NCBI GenBank assembly: GCA_963697205.1
Contig: CAVONB010000006.1
Span: 310,001-374,000 of the forward strand
Source of the DNA: CAVONB01 sp963697205
Lineage (GTDB): Bacteria > Pseudomonadota > Alphaproteobacteria > Rhizobiales > Hyphomicrobiaceae
DNA length: 64,000 bases
Reading direction: 5' to 3'
In this document: piece after piece, positions 42,617 to 53,250 of the stretch
How the letters are laid out: each line of letters begins with the position of its first letter
Position numbering within the stretch: the stretch's first letter is position 1
Notes under the pieces: model-generated
Told to the model about the DNA's origin: nothing
The model's database searches: none
The model's input: only the letters and a program-made list of their open reading frames with translations
Position numbers and translations under genes: made by a program

Positions 42617-43606
42617 ATGGCGCTCCCTGCGTTCAATATGCGTCAGCTGCTCGAGGCTGGCGTTCACTTCGGTCACCAGAACCACCGCTGGAATCCGAAG
42701 ATGTCGCCGTTCATCTTCGGCGCTCGCAATAAGATTCACATCATCGATCTTGCCCAGACGACGCCGCTGCTGCATCAAGCGCTGCTCAAGATCTCCGACA
42801 CCGTCGCCCAGGGCGGCCGCGTGCTGTGCGTCGGCACCAAGCGCCAGGCGAGCGAAGCGATCGCCGATTCCGCCAAGCGCTGCGCGCAGTACTACATCAA
42901 CCATCGTTGGCTCGGCGGCACGCTGACCAACTGGAAGACCATCTCCCAGTCGATCCGCCGCCTGCGTCAGCTCGATGACATCCTGGCCGACCCGCAGGGC
43001 CGCACCAAGAAAGAGATCCTCAACATCACCCGCGAGCGCGACAAGCTCAACCAGTCGCTCGGCGGCATCAAGGACATGGGCGGTATCCCCGACCTCCTGT
43101 TCGTGATCGACACGAACAAGGAGCAGATCGCCATCCAGGAAGCCCGCAAGTTGGGCATCCCGATCGTCGCCATCGTCGACACGAACTGTGATCCCGACGG
43201 CATCGATTTTCCCGTGCCCGGCAACGACGACGCCGGCCGTGCCATCACGCTTTATTGCGATCTCGTGGCACGCGCCGCCATCGACGGCCTGGAGCGCAGC
43301 CAGTCGTCCTCCGGCGTCGACATCGGTGCGCTCGATCAGCCGCCCGCCGAAGCCGTGCCTGCAGCCGTGTTCAAGGGCATCGAGGCACCGCGCGGCGAGC
43401 CCGACGACCTGAAGCGCATCAAGGGCATCGACGGCAAGCTCGAGCAGCGCCTCAACGACATCGGTGTGTTCCATTTCTGGCAGATCGCCGACCTGGATGC
43501 GGACCATGCCGCGGCACTCGACCGGGCGCTGCGCACCAAGGGTCAGGTTCAGACTGAGGAATGGGTCGCGCAGGCCAAGAAGCTGGTCGAGGCGGCAGCA
43601 GCCTGA
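42617..43606 (+). CDS. rpsB: 30S ribosomal protein S2 with C-terminal extension
   Basis: Small-subunit protein uS2. The core (residues 1 to about 230) has the family signatures LLEAGVHFGHQ at the N-terminus and PDLLFVIDTNKEQIAIQEA in the middle. It then continues to 329 residues, about 90 longer than the E. coli protein. The extension contains an acidic linker and a helix-hairpin-helix-like unit (LKRIKGIDGKLEQRLNDIG then FHFWQIADL), a module also seen at the ends of other alphaproteobacterial proteins. Intact frame. First gene of rpsB-tsf-pyrH-frr. Confidence 0.96.
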   Translation: MALPAFNMRQLLEAGVHFGHQNHRWNPKMSPFIFGARNKIHIIDLAQTTPLLHQALLKISDTVAQGGRVLCVGTKRQASEAIADSAKRCAQYYINHRWLGGTLTNWKTISQSIRRLRQLDDILADPQGRTKKEILNITRERDKLNQSLGGIKDMGGIPDLLFVIDTNKEQIAIQEARKLGIPIVAIVDTNCDPDGIDFPVPGNDDAGRAITLYCDLVARAAIDGLERSQSSSGVDIGALDQPPAEAVPAAVFKGIEAPRGEPDDLKRIKGIDGKLEQRLNDIGVFHFWQIADLDADHAAALDRALRTKGQVQTEEWVAQAKKLVEAAAA

Positions 43607-43908
43607 CGCGCAGCGGGGGCCGGCATCGCGACATACCTCGCGATGCCGCCGCACCTAAGTGCGGTGACCAGCGTTGCAACGCCGGTGGGCGTGCCGCGCC
43701 TTCGTCGCGCAGCTGAACGTCTCGCCTGGCCACCCGGCCCGGCGGCTGGTGCCCGGCGGCTGGTACAAGACAGGCTGGTACAAGATGGGCGGCGGGTCGC
43801 ACGCGACGCCTGCACAACCCATATTTGGCGAAAGCCCGGACATGAGAGCCGGCGCGGGCCACGACAAAGTCCGCGCCTCAACGAGACACACCTGATCGAG
43901 GTGATGCA
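43607..43908. other. rpsB-tsf intergenic region
   Basis: No gene is supported. An 11-bp perfect hairpin (43621-43648) lies just after rpsB, and a short direct repeat GGCTGGTACAAGA occurs twice near 43757-43785. The rest is likely the tsf leader. Confidence 0.5.
43621..43648 (+). terminator. Attenuator-like hairpin between rpsB and tsf
   Basis: CGGCATCGCGA (43621-43631) pairs perfectly with TCGCGATGCCG (43638-43648), loop CATACC. No T run follows, so it may be an attenuator or RNA-stabilising stem rather than a full terminator. Differential expression of rpsB and tsf is common. Confidence 0.5.
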
Positions 43909-44864
43909 ATGACGACGATTACCGCAAGCATGGTGAAGGAGCTGCGCGACAAGACTGGCGCGGGCATGATGGACTGCAAGACGGCGCTGACCGAGAACGG
44001 CGGCGACATGGAGGCGAGCGTCGACTGGCTGCGCAAGAAGGGCCTGTCGAAGGCGGCCAAGAAGGCCGGCCGTATTGCGGCCGAGGGCCTGATCGGCATC
44101 GTCGTCGACGGCAAGCTCGGCGCCGTCGTCGAGGTCAATTCCGAGACCGACTTCGTCGCGCGCAACGAGCAGTTCCAGGAGATGGTGACCGCTATTGCGA
44201 GCCTGGCGCCCAAGGCCGGCGGCGATCTCGCCAAGCTGCTGGCTGCCAAGTATCCCGGCGACCTCCGAGACGGTCGACGAGCATCTCAAGGAGATGGTCG
44301 CCACCATCGGCGAGAACATGAGCGTGCGCCGCACGACCACGATCAGTGTCGCCGACGGCGTCGTCGCCGACTACGTCCACAACCGCGCCGCCCCCGGCCT
44401 GGGCAAGATCGGCGTGCTGGTGGCCGTGGAAGGCAAGGGCGATACCGCCAAGCTGACCGAACTCGGCCGTCAGATCGCCATGCACATCGCCGCGGCCAAC
44501 CCGCTATCGGTGCGCGTGGAGGATCTCGATCCCGCCGCCGTCGAGCGCGAGCGCCAGATCTACGTCGAGCAGGCCAAGGCCACCGGCAAGTCGCAGGAGA
44601 TCGCCGAGAAGATGGTCGAGGGCCGGCTACGCAAGGAGTTCTTCCAGCAGGTCGTGCTCATGCAGCAGACCTTCCTCGGCGCTGGCGGCGACGGCAAGCA
44701 GACGGTCGAGCAGGTCCTCAAGGAGACCGAGAAGGGGCTGGGCGGTCCCGATCGCCGTCAAGGGCTTCGTGCGCTATGCGCTCGGCGAGGGCATCGAGAA
44801 GAAGGAAGAGGACTTCGCCGCCGAGGTCGCCAAGACCATGCAGGAATCGCGCAAGCCGTCCTGA
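43909..44864 (+). CDS. tsf: Elongation factor Ts (two frameshifts in this sequence)
   Basis: Guanine-nucleotide exchange factor for EF-Tu. The N-terminal UBA-like domain includes LRDKTGAGMMDCKTAL and the conserved TDFVAR motif follows (about residues 80-85), with the coiled-coil and core domains after that. Extra bases at 44260 and at 44747-44750 break the frame; removing both joins YPG to TSETVDEHLKEM and GGP to IAVKGFVRYALGEG. Corrected length 317 residues. It follows rpsB and is followed by a stem-loop and pyrH, the standard order. Confidence 0.93.
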
Positions 44865-44900
44865 CACTGGTTGCGATCGCCTTGTGGAGCACGTGAAAAA

Positions 44901-44925
44901 CGGCCGGTCGTTCTGCGACCGGCCG
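44901..44925. terminator. Hairpin after tsf
   Basis: CGGCCGGTCG (44901-44910) pairs perfectly with CGACCGGCCG (44916-44925), loop TTCTG, preceded by AAAAA. The right side has only short T residues, so it may be a weak terminator on the + strand. Confidence 0.55.
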
Positions 44926-45070
44926 GCTTCATATCGTCGCCAGACGCGGATGCCTCACCGGCGACAGACGATCGATGCTATTATGACAAGGCTCAAGGTC
45001 GGGCAGGGTGCGCCGCGCGTCGTGCGCGTCGGCCCGGGGGTGAACGGCAGCCGGGGAAGGCGGTGAGGCG

Positions 45071-45806
45071 ATGGCGACGACAGCGGGATCGGGCTTGCGC
45101 TACAAGCGCTTGCTCTTGAAGCTTTCCGGCGAGGCCCTGCTCGGCAAGGCGTCGCACGGCATCGACATGGCCGTCCTCGAGCGTCTGGCGCGCGACGTCA
45201 AGCAGGCACAGGACGCAGGCTGCCAGATGGCAGTCGTGGTCGGCGGCGGCAACATCGTGCGCGGCATGGAGTTCGCGTCCCGCGGCATGGACCGGGCCAC
45301 CGCCGATTACATGGGCATGCTCGGCACCGTCATGAATGCGCTGGCCTTCCAGAACGTTCTCGAGCAACAAGGCGCGCCCGCCCGCGTGCTCTCGGCCATT
45401 CCCGATGCCGACGGTCTGCGAGGCCTACGTCCGGCCCAAGGCTCTGCATCACATGGACAAAGGCCGCGTCGTGATCTTCGCGGCCGGCACCGGCAACCCG
45501 TTCTTCACGACCGACACCACCGCCGCGCTCCGGGCGATCGAGATGGGCTGCTGTGCGGTGGCCAAGGCGACCCAGGTCGACGGCGTCTATTCGGCCGACC
45601 CCAAGAAGGACCCCAAGGCCGAGCGTTACGAGCGGTTGACCTATGCCGAGGTGCTCGCGCGCGATCTCAAGGTGATGGACGGCGCGGCCATCGCCCTTGC
45701 TCGCGACAATGATCTTCCGGTAATTGTCTTTTCCATCGAGGAAGCAGGCAACTTGCTGCGGGTGCTCGAAGGTCGCGCCCGCTCCACCATCATCGCGCGG
45801 ACCTGA
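45071..45806 (+). CDS. pyrH: UMP kinase (one frameshift in this sequence)
   Basis: Hexameric amino-acid-kinase-fold enzyme phosphorylating UMP to UDP. The N-terminal LLKLSGEALLG loop, GGGNIVRG and the ADYMGMLGTVMNALA helix are present, and the C-terminal half has the TTDTTAALRAIEM and KATQVDGVYSADPKK motifs. One extra base at about 45404 separates the halves; removing it restores SAIPMPTVCEAYVRPKA and gives 244 residues, the normal length. Followed by frr at about 100 bases. Confidence 0.94.
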
Positions 45807-45908
45807 GGCGCCCTGCGCCCGCTGGCTGTGGCGCGAATCTGCGCAGCGCGGATCGATCCGCGGCGGGCGCCGGCGCGAGGTCCCGCGCCCTGAAAGGAGA
45901 CGAACGCC

Positions 45909-46472
45909 ATGGCAGACGCAAGCTTCGAGATCGGCGAGCTCGAAAAGCGCATGCGCGCATCGATCGAGGCGCTCAAGCGCGAGCTGGGCAGCCTGCGGAC
46001 GGGACGCGCCAGCGTCCATCTGCTCGATCCCGTCCAGGTTCCCGTCTACGGCTCCCGGATGCCGCTGACCCAGGTGGCGACGGTGACCGTGCCCGAGCCG
46101 CGCATGCTCAGCGTCCAGGTCTGGGATCGCGGCAACGTCCAGGCCGTCGACAAGGCCATCCGCGAGGCCAATCTCGGCATCAACCCGGTGGTCGACGGCA
46201 CCATGATCCGGCTGCCGATCCCGATGCCAACCGCGGAGCGCCGCAACGAGCTCGTCAAGCAGGCGCACAAGTACGCCGAGCAGCATCGCGTGGCGATCCG
46301 CAATGTCCGCCGCGACGGCATGGACCAGCTGAAGAAGCTGGAGAAGGACAGCAAGATGAGCCAGGACGAGCACAAGTCCCATTCCACCAAGGTGCAGGAG
46401 CTGACCGACAAGCTGATCAAGGAGATCGATCAGACGGTGGCGGCCAAGGAGACCGAGATCCAGAAGGTGTGA
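45909..46472 (+). CDS. frr: Ribosome recycling factor
   Basis: Releases ribosomal subunits after termination together with EF-G. The 187-residue protein has the three-helix bundle pattern, with LGSLRTGRASVHLLDPVQV early, and NPVVDGTMIRLPIP followed by VRRDGMDQLKKLEKD in the second domain. The frame is intact. AAAGGAG precedes the ATG. It lies between pyrH and uppS as is usual. Confidence 0.97.
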   Translation: MADASFEIGELEKRMRASIEALKRELGSLRTGRASVHLLDPVQVPVYGSRMPLTQVATVTVPEPRMLSVQVWDRGNVQAVDKAIREANLGINPVVDGTMIRLPIPMPTAERRNELVKQAHKYAEQHRVAIRNVRRDGMDQLKKLEKDSKMSQDEHKSHSTKVQELTDKLIKEIDQTVAAKETEIQKV

Positions 46473-46549
46473 CGCTTCACGACGGCGTCGGCGCAGGGGC
46501 GCGCCAAGCGTTCGGCCCCGGGCAGGACCGTAGCAGGTGGGGGTCGGCT

Positions 46550-47308
46550 TTGGCCGAAACGAAAACACAAGCCGAGACCGAGGCTGCCATCGCAACACCG
46601 CCGCGGCACGTCGCCATCATCATGGACGGCAACGGGCGCTGGGCGAAGGCGCGCGGCCTGCCGCGCGCGCTGGGTCACCGCATGGGCGTGGAGGCCGTAC
46701 GCCGCACCGTGCGCGCGGCCATCGAGCTGGGCATCTCCTATCTGACGATCTACTCCTTCTCCTCTGAGAACTGGTCGCGGCCCGCCGCCGAGATCGACGA
46801 CCTGATGGGCCTGATGAAGCGGTTCATCCGCCGTGACCTCGCCGACCTGCACAAGAGCGGCGTGCGCATCAAGGTCATCGGCGCGCGCGACAACGTCGAC
46901 ACCGAGCTGCTTGCCATGATCGACGAAGCGGTCGCGCTGACGGCCGCCAACGAGGCGCTGACCCTCGTCATCGCCTTCAACTATGGCTCGCGCGCCGAGA
47001 TCGCCAGGGCCGCGCAGCGGCTCGCCGAGCAGGTCGCCGCCGGCGCGCTTTCGCCCGGCGATATCGGCCCGCAGCGCCTCGAGGCCGAGCTCGACACCGT
47101 CGGCATCCCCGACCCCGACTTGCTGATCCGCACCAGCGGCGAGATCCGGCTGTCGAATTTCCTGCTGTGGCAGTCGGCCTACACCGAGTTCGTCTTCCTG
47201 GATGCCTTCTGGCCGGATTTCGGCCGCGAGCACCTGGAGGCGGCCATCGGCCAGTATCGTGCCCGTGATCGACGGTACGGTGGCCTTTCGGCGATGACGT
47301 CGGCATGA
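46550..47308 (+). CDS. uppS: Undecaprenyl diphosphate synthase
   Basis: Cis-prenyltransferase extending farnesyl diphosphate to undecaprenyl diphosphate, the lipid carrier for peptidoglycan and O-antigen. IIMDGNGRWAKARG carries the catalytic Asp (residue 26), SSENWSRP and the C-terminal RTSGEIRLSNFLLWQ are signature motifs. No ATG suits the frame; a TTG at 46550, preceded by AGGTGGGGG, gives 252 residues and the expected start region. Overall order frr-uppS-cdsA is conserved. Confidence 0.94.
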   Translation: MAETKTQAETEAAIATPPRHVAIIMDGNGRWAKARGLPRALGHRMGVEAVRRTVRAAIELGISYLTIYSFSSENWSRPAAEIDDLMGLMKRFIRRDLADLHKSGVRIKVIGARDNVDTELLAMIDEAVALTAANEALTLVIAFNYGSRAEIARAAQRLAEQVAAGALSPGDIGPQRLEAELDTVGIPDPDLLIRTSGEIRLSNFLLWQSAYTEFVFLDAFWPDFGREHLEAAIGQYRARDRRYGGLSAMTSA

Positions 47309-47320
47309 GAGGCGACAGCC

Positions 47321-48176
47321 ATGGATGAGGCGCCCTCACAGGCGACGCCCGGGCCGCGCGCGCGCAGTTCCTCCAACATGGCCGTGCGCGCCGCCAGCGC
47401 CCTCGTGCTCGCCGCCGTGACCATCGGCCTCGACTACTGGGGCCTGTTGCCGTTCTCGCTGACGGTCCTCGTCGTCGTGCTGGTGATGAGCTGGGAGTGG
47501 GGCCGCATCGTGCGCGGCAGCGGCACGGACCTGGTGTTCTGGATCCACGCCGCCACCGTCGCCGCTGTCGTTGTTCTCGGCGGGCTCGGCCAGTCCGGGC
47601 TCGGGCTCCTCGCCCTCCTGATCGGGACCGTCCTGCTCGCCGTTACGCGATTTCAGCCGCGACGGCCTCGTGTCCGCGCTGGGCATCCCCTACGTCGGCC
47701 TGCCCGCGCTTTCGCTCTTGTGGTTGCGCAGCGATCTGGCCTTCGGCTTCCAGGCGACGCTTTACGTGCTGCTGGTCGTGTGGTCGATGGATACGTTCGC
47801 GCTCATCGGCGGCCGCGCCATCGGCGGTCCCAAGCTGTGGCCGCGCGTCTCGCCCGGCAAGACCTGGGCCGGCCTGGTCAGCGGCGCGCTCGCTGGCACG
47901 CTGGCTGGCCTCGCCTTCGCCAAGTCGATCGGCGCCCCGCTCGTCTCCGTCGCCCTGCTGAGCCTGCTGCTGGCGCTCGTATCGCAGGCGGGCGACCTTG
48001 CCGAGTTGGCCCTCAAGCGGCTTTATGGCGTCAAGGATTCGAGCGGCCTGATCCCCGGACACGGCGGCTTTCTCGATCGCGTCGATGGTGTCGTCGCTGC
48101 CTCCATCGCAGCAGCCCTCGTCGCCTTGGCGATCAACGCCGAGGCGCCCGCCCGGGCGCTGCTGCTCGGCCACTGA
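47321..48176 (+). CDS. cdsA: Phosphatidate cytidylyltransferase (one frameshift in this sequence)
   Basis: Inner-membrane enzyme making CDP-diacylglycerol, precursor of all membrane phospholipids. Several hydrophobic helices are followed by the family signature LKRLYGVKDSSGLIPGHGG and LDRVDG near the C-terminus. An extra base in 47645-47650 breaks the frame between LLAV and FSRDGLVSALG; corrected length 284 residues. It starts 12 bases after uppS and ends 15 bases before dxr, so the three are translationally close. Confidence 0.92.
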
Positions 48177-48191
48177 CGGGAACCACACGGC

Positions 48192-49467
48192 ATGGCGCAA
48201 TCGAGGCAGTCGACCGCACCGGCCCAGGCGTCGCGCCTCCGCGACGTCGTGGCGGCACCCGCGCCAGCGGCCGAGCCGGCGCCGGCTGCGGGCCAGGCGC
48301 CAAAGCGCGTCACCATCCTGGGTGCCACCGGCTCGATCGGTTCCAGCACGCTCGACCTGCTCGCCCGCGCGCCCGGATCCTTCCAGGTCGCCGCCCTGAC
48401 CGCCCAGACCAACGTCGCCAAGCTCGCCGACGCCGCCCGCGCCCATCGCGCAGAACTCGCCGTCATCGGCGATCCCAGCCTCTATGCCGAGCTGAAGGAG
48501 CGGTTGGCCGGCACCGGTATCGCCGCCGCGGCGGGCGCCGAGGCTCTGCGCGAGGCCGCCGCCCTGCCCGCCGACTGCGTCATGGCCGCCATCATGGGCG
48601 CCGCCGGCCTCGCCCCGACCTTCGAGGCCGTGCGCCAGGGACGCCGCGTGGCGCTCGCCAACAAGGAGTGCCTGGTCTCCGCCGGCGCGGTGTTCATGGA
48701 CTGGGTCGCCCGCCATGGCGCCGAGCTCGTGCCCGTCGACAGCGAGCACTCCGCCGCCCTGCAGGCCCTGGCCGGCGCCGCGCCCGAAAGCATCGAGCAG
48801 ATCACGCTGACCGCCTCTGGCGGCCCGTTCCGCACCTGGGATGCCGCCCGCCTCGCCACCGTGCGCCCCGCCGACGCCCTCAAACACCCCAACTGGTCGA
48901 TGGGCCGCAAGATCACGGTCGATTCCGCGACCATGATGAACAAGGGCCTGGAATTGATCGAGGCCTACCACCTGTTCCCCGTCGAGGCCCGACCAGCTCG
49001 CCGTCGTGGTCCACCCGCAGTCGATCGTGCATTGCCTCGTCGCCTACACCGACGGCTCCGTGCTCGCCCAGCTCGCCTGCCCCGACATGCGCACGCCGAT
49101 CGCGCTCAGCCTGGCCTGGCCCGCGCGCATGCACGCGCCCACCGAGCGCCTGGACCTCGTCAGGCTCGGCGCCCTGACCTTCGAGGCCCCCGACCCCGCC
49201 CGCTTCCCCTGCCTCGCCCTGGCCCAGGCGGCGCTCGCGCGCGGGGACGCAGCGCCGGCGGTCCTGAACGCCGCCAACGAGATCGCCGTTGAGGCATTCC
49301 TGGACGAGCGCCTGTCTTTTCCTGGGATCGCCGCCAGCGTGGAAGGCGTGATTTCGGCGGCCGACCGCGACGGACTGCTGGGGCCGCTCTCGAGCCTGGA
49401 GGACGTCATGGCTCGGGACAAGGCCGTCCGGCGTCTGGCACGAACCATGCTTCCGTCCTATGTTTAA
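48192..49467 (+). CDS. dxr: 1-deoxy-D-xylulose 5-phosphate reductoisomerase (one frameshift in this sequence)
   Basis: First committed enzyme of the MEP isoprenoid pathway, supplying precursors for uppS. The NADPH motif GATGSIGSSTLD follows an Ala/Pro-rich extension of about 37 residues that is longer than usual. NKECLV, PVDSEHSA and GRKITVDSATMMNKGLE are conserved substrate and metal regions. An extra base at 48988-48991 shifts the frame between PVEA and QLAVVVHPQS; corrected length 424 residues. The N-terminal extension may be an alternative start issue: a later start would remove it. Confidence 0.94.
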
Positions 49468-49530
49468 GGCCGCCTTAATAGGCAGGCCTGCATTGGTTGT
49501 CGCAGGCGACTTCGAGGAGACGAGCCGCAC

Positions 49531-50691
49531 ATGACTGTTCTGACTGCAGTGACCGACGGCATCGGTGGCGTGCTCAGCGTTCTTCTTCCGTTCCTCTTCG
49601 TGCTGACCGTCGTCGTGTTCATCCACGAGCTCGGCCATTTCCTCGTCGCGCGCTGGTGCAAGGTCAAGGTAACGGCCTTCTCCATCGGCTTCGGGCCGGA
49701 GATCTGCCACTTCGTCGACCGCCACGGCACCCGCTGGCGCCTCGCCTGGATCCCGCTCGGCGGCTACGTCAAGTTCATGGACGACGAGAACGGGGCGAGC
49801 GTGCCGTCCCGTGAGGCGATCGACCGCATGACGCCGGAGCAGCAGGCAGGCTCCTTCCACGCCAAGCCCGTCTGGCAGCGCGCCGCCGTCGTCGTGGCCG
49901 GCCCCATCGCCAACTTCCTGCTCGCCATCGCCATCTTCACCGGCATGTACATGGTGAAGGGCATCCACATCACCGCGCCCAAGATCCAGGAGGTGCTGCC
50001 CGCGAGCCCCGCCGAGGCGGCCGGCTTCAAGGCCGGCGACGTCATCCTCCAGATCGACGGCAGCGCCATCACCAGCTTCACCGACGTCGTCCGCGTCGTC
50101 GCCGTCAGCCCCGAGCAGGCCCTGAGCTTCAAGGTGGACCGTGACGGCCGCGAGCTGACGCTGATCGCGACGCCCGCCCTGCACGAGGAAAAGGACCGCA
50201 TGGGCGGCACGATGCGCCGCGGCATGATCGGCATCCGCCCGATGGCGACGCCGCAGACCAGACAGATCCAGAGCGTCGGACCTATCGACGCCGTTGGTCT
50301 CGCCTTTAAGGAGACCAAGTTCATCATAACAAGCACACTGGGCTACATCCGCGACGTGGTCGTCGGCCGCCAGAAGGCCGATCAGCTCGGTGGCCCGATC
50401 CGGATTGCCGAGGTGTCCTCGCAGTTCGCAAAGGTTGGGATGGATGCGCTGCTTCACATCCTGGCGTTGATTTCGGTCAGCGTCGGCCTGATCAACCTGT
50501 TCCCGATTCCGCTGATGGATGGCGGCCACCTGATGTTCTACGCCATCGAGGTCATCCGCGGCCGCCAGCTCTCCGAGCGGTCCCAGGAAATCGGCTTCAA
50601 GATCGGCTTGGCGGTGGTTCTGGCGCTGATGTTGTTCTCGACCTGGAACGACCGCCTGATCCTGTGGCATTGGATCACCGGCGCGAGCTGA
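49531..50691 (+). CDS. rseP: Site-2 intramembrane zinc metalloprotease RseP
   Basis: Inner-membrane protease that cleaves anti-sigma factors and signal-peptide remnants. The zinc motif IHELGH (His32, Glu33, His36) lies in the first membrane helix and the third ligand in NLFPIPLMDGGHL in a later helix. A PDZ domain covers about residues 120-210 (VLPASPAEAAGFKAGD). The 386-residue length is normal. The frame is intact. Position between dxr and bamA is conserved in Proteobacteria. Confidence 0.96.
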   Translation: MTVLTAVTDGIGGVLSVLLPFLFVLTVVVFIHELGHFLVARWCKVKVTAFSIGFGPEICHFVDRHGTRWRLAWIPLGGYVKFMDDENGASVPSREAIDRMTPEQQAGSFHAKPVWQRAAVVVAGPIANFLLAIAIFTGMYMVKGIHITAPKIQEVLPASPAEAAGFKAGDVILQIDGSAITSFTDVVRVVAVSPEQALSFKVDRDGRELTLIATPALHEEKDRMGGTMRRGMIGIRPMATPQTRQIQSVGPIDAVGLAFKETKFIITSTLGYIRDVVVGRQKADQLGGPIRIAEVSSQFAKVGMDALLHILALISVSVGLINLFPIPLMDGGHLMFYAIEVIRGRQLSERSQEIGFKIGLAVVLALMLFSTWNDRLILWHWITGAS

Positions 50692-50894
50692 GTCGCCTGG
50701 AAAATCAAGGCCACTGAAACATTCTTGCCACTTCCATAGGGGTTACTGAATCGTTAAAACCGATCCCAACGGGGGATGAGAGTCGGGGCTGGCCAACGAA
50801 CTGGTCACTGGCTCGAAATCCAAGGTAGTACGCGGGTCGTTGCCGACGGCATCGCGTGCTCTGGGGGTTCGGCACAAACGAGGCAGGCCCAAGA

Positions 50895-53250
50895 ATGCCT
50901 TTGTTTCGTATGACGTCGTTGGGGCGCTGGCGGCTTGTCGCGCTGTTGGCACTCGCGATGCCAGCGACCGTTTTGGTCGACTTCGCCGGGTTCAGCACAC
51001 CGGCGGCCGCTCAGGGAGCCGTGGTTCGGGATATCCGGGTCACAGGCAACCGGCGTGTCGAGCCCGAGACGGTTCGCTCCTATTTGCAATTCTCCGTCGG
51101 AGACGCCTACGACGCGTCCAAGGTGGACCGCTCGCTCCGGTCGTTGTTCGCGACGGGCCTGTTCTCCGACGTCCGGATCGATCGCGACGGCACCACCGTC
51201 ACGGTGACCGTGGCCGAGAACCCGATCATCAATCTCGTCGCCTTCGAGGGTAACAGCGAGGTCGATCGCGCGACGCTGGAGGCCGAGGTCCGGCTGAAGC
51301 CGCGCTCCGTCCTGACGCGCGCCCGCGTCCAGGCCGACGTCCAGCGCATCCTCGACGTCTACCGCCGCCAGGGCCGCTTCGCCGCCAGCGTCGAGCCCAA
51401 GGTGATCGAGCTGGAGCAGAACCGCGTCAATCTGGTGTTCGAGATCGCTGAAGGCGGGGCCACGAAGGTCAAGGGCATCAACTTCGTCGGCAACCGCGCG
51501 TTCTCCGACAGCCAGCTTCGCGACATCATCTCGACCACGCAGACCGGCTGGTTCGACTTCCTCAAGGGCACCAGCATCTACGATCCCGACCGGATGAATC
51601 TCGATCGCGAGCTGGTCCGCCAGTACTACCTGAAGAACGGCTACGCCGACGTACGTGTCGTCGCCGCCAACGCCGAGCTCGATCCCGAGGGCTCAGGCTT
51701 CTACATCTCCTTCGTCATCGACGAGGGTCCTCTGTACCGTTTCGGCGCCGTCTCCATCGAGAGCGTGCTGCCCGAGATCGATCCGGGCTCCCTGCGTGGT
51801 GATTTGCTGACCCATGAAGGCGCCATCTATAACGCCTACCAGATCGACAAAACGGTCGAGCGGCTGACGTTGGTGATCTCCGAGCGTGGCTTCGCCTTCG
51901 CCCGCGTGCGCCCGCGCGCCGATGCCAATCGCGAGTCGCAGACCATCGCCATCACCTACCTCGTCGAGGAAGGTCCGCGCGTCTACATCGAGCGCATCAA
52001 CGTCTCCGGCAACGAGCGCACCAAGGACCACGTCATCCGACGTGAGTTCCGCGTCGCAGAAGGTGACGCCTACAACCCGCTGATGGTGGATCGCGCCAAG
52101 AAGCGTCTGGAGTCACTGGGCTTCTTCAAGACGGTGAAAGTCAACCGTCGTCCGGGCTCCGCCAACGATCGCGTGGTCATCGACGTCGATCTGGTCGAGC
52201 AGTCGACCGGCGAGCTGTCCTTCGGCGCCGGCTACTCGACGGCCGAAGGCGTCATCGGCGACATTTCGATCAGCGAGCGCAACCTGCTGGGCAACGGCCA
52301 GTTCCTGCGCCTCAAGCTGTCCGGCTCGATGGAGCGGCTGCAGGTTGACCTCAGCTTTACCGAGCCGCGCTTCCTCGACATGAACCTTGCCGCCGGTTTC
52401 GACATCTTCCACAAGGAAGTCGACCAGACGGACTCGTCCTCCTTCCGCTACCGCAAGACCGGCATCAGCCCGCGTCTCGGCTTCCCGCTGTCGGAGAACC
52501 TGTGGGTTCAGACCAACTACACCTTCTCGCGCGACGAGATCTTCGACCTCCAGGGCACGCCGTCTCGAGCGATCGCTGAGGCTCAGGGAACTTCGTACAC
52601 GTCGTCGGTCGGGCTGGCGCTGACCTACGACCAGCGCAACCATCCGAAGAACCCGAACCGCGGCTATTACCTGCAGGTCGCGTCCGACTTCGCCGGTGTC
52701 GGTGGCGACGTGAAATACGCCCGCGTCATCGCCGAGGGCCGCGCCTACTACCCGGTCACGGAGAAGATCACGCTCGTCGGCCGCGTCATCGGCGGCCACA
52801 TCGAGGGCTGGGGCGGCGAGGATGTCCGCCTGCTCGACCTGTTCTTCAAGGGCGGCGAGACCGTGCGTGGCTTCAACCGCTCGGGCTACGGTCCGCGCGA
52901 CTTGAACGACCGGACGACGCGCTGGGTGGCACCAGCTTCTGGGCGGCAACCGCTGAGCTGCGCTTCCCGATCCCGCTGATCCCCGAGGATCTCGGCATCT
53001 CCGGCGCCGTGTTCGCCGACGCCGGTTCGCTGTTCGGCGCAGGTGCGGGTGCCAAGAAGAATCAGGGTTGCGGTCGTGGCCAATAATGATCTGTCTCGCC
53101 GACGACTCCTCCGTCCGCTCCTCGGTCGGTGGCTCGATCCTGTGGAACTCGCCAGTCGGTCCGATCCGCATGGACTTCGCCCAGGCGCTGTCGAAAGAGA
53201 GCTACGACAAGGAGCAGTTCTTCCGCTTCGGCGCTTCCACGAAGTTCTGA
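50895..53250 (+). CDS. bamA: Outer membrane protein assembly factor BamA (two indels in this sequence)
   Basis: Omp85-family core of the BAM complex that inserts beta-barrels into the outer membrane. The signal peptide ends at AAAQ (about residue 40), five POTRA domains follow, then a 16-strand barrel with the conserved VRGF motif and a final Phe (STKF). Two missing bases, near 52908-52913 and near 53080-53085, shift the frame; repair gives about 785 residues and restores DDALGGTSFWAATAELRFP and the terminal DDSSVRSSVGGSI. The chosen ATG at 50895 gives a proper signal peptide. Confidence 0.93.

Noticed and set aside
43757..43785. Direct repeat GGCTGGTACAAGA as a mobile or CRISPR-like element
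   Set aside because: Only two 13-base copies, with no spacer regularity or cas genes; most likely a local duplication in the tsf leader.
48913..50670. A 585-residue open frame on the - strand
   Set aside because: Antisense to dxr and rseP; the real genes have full motif sets and the frame shows only low-complexity composition.
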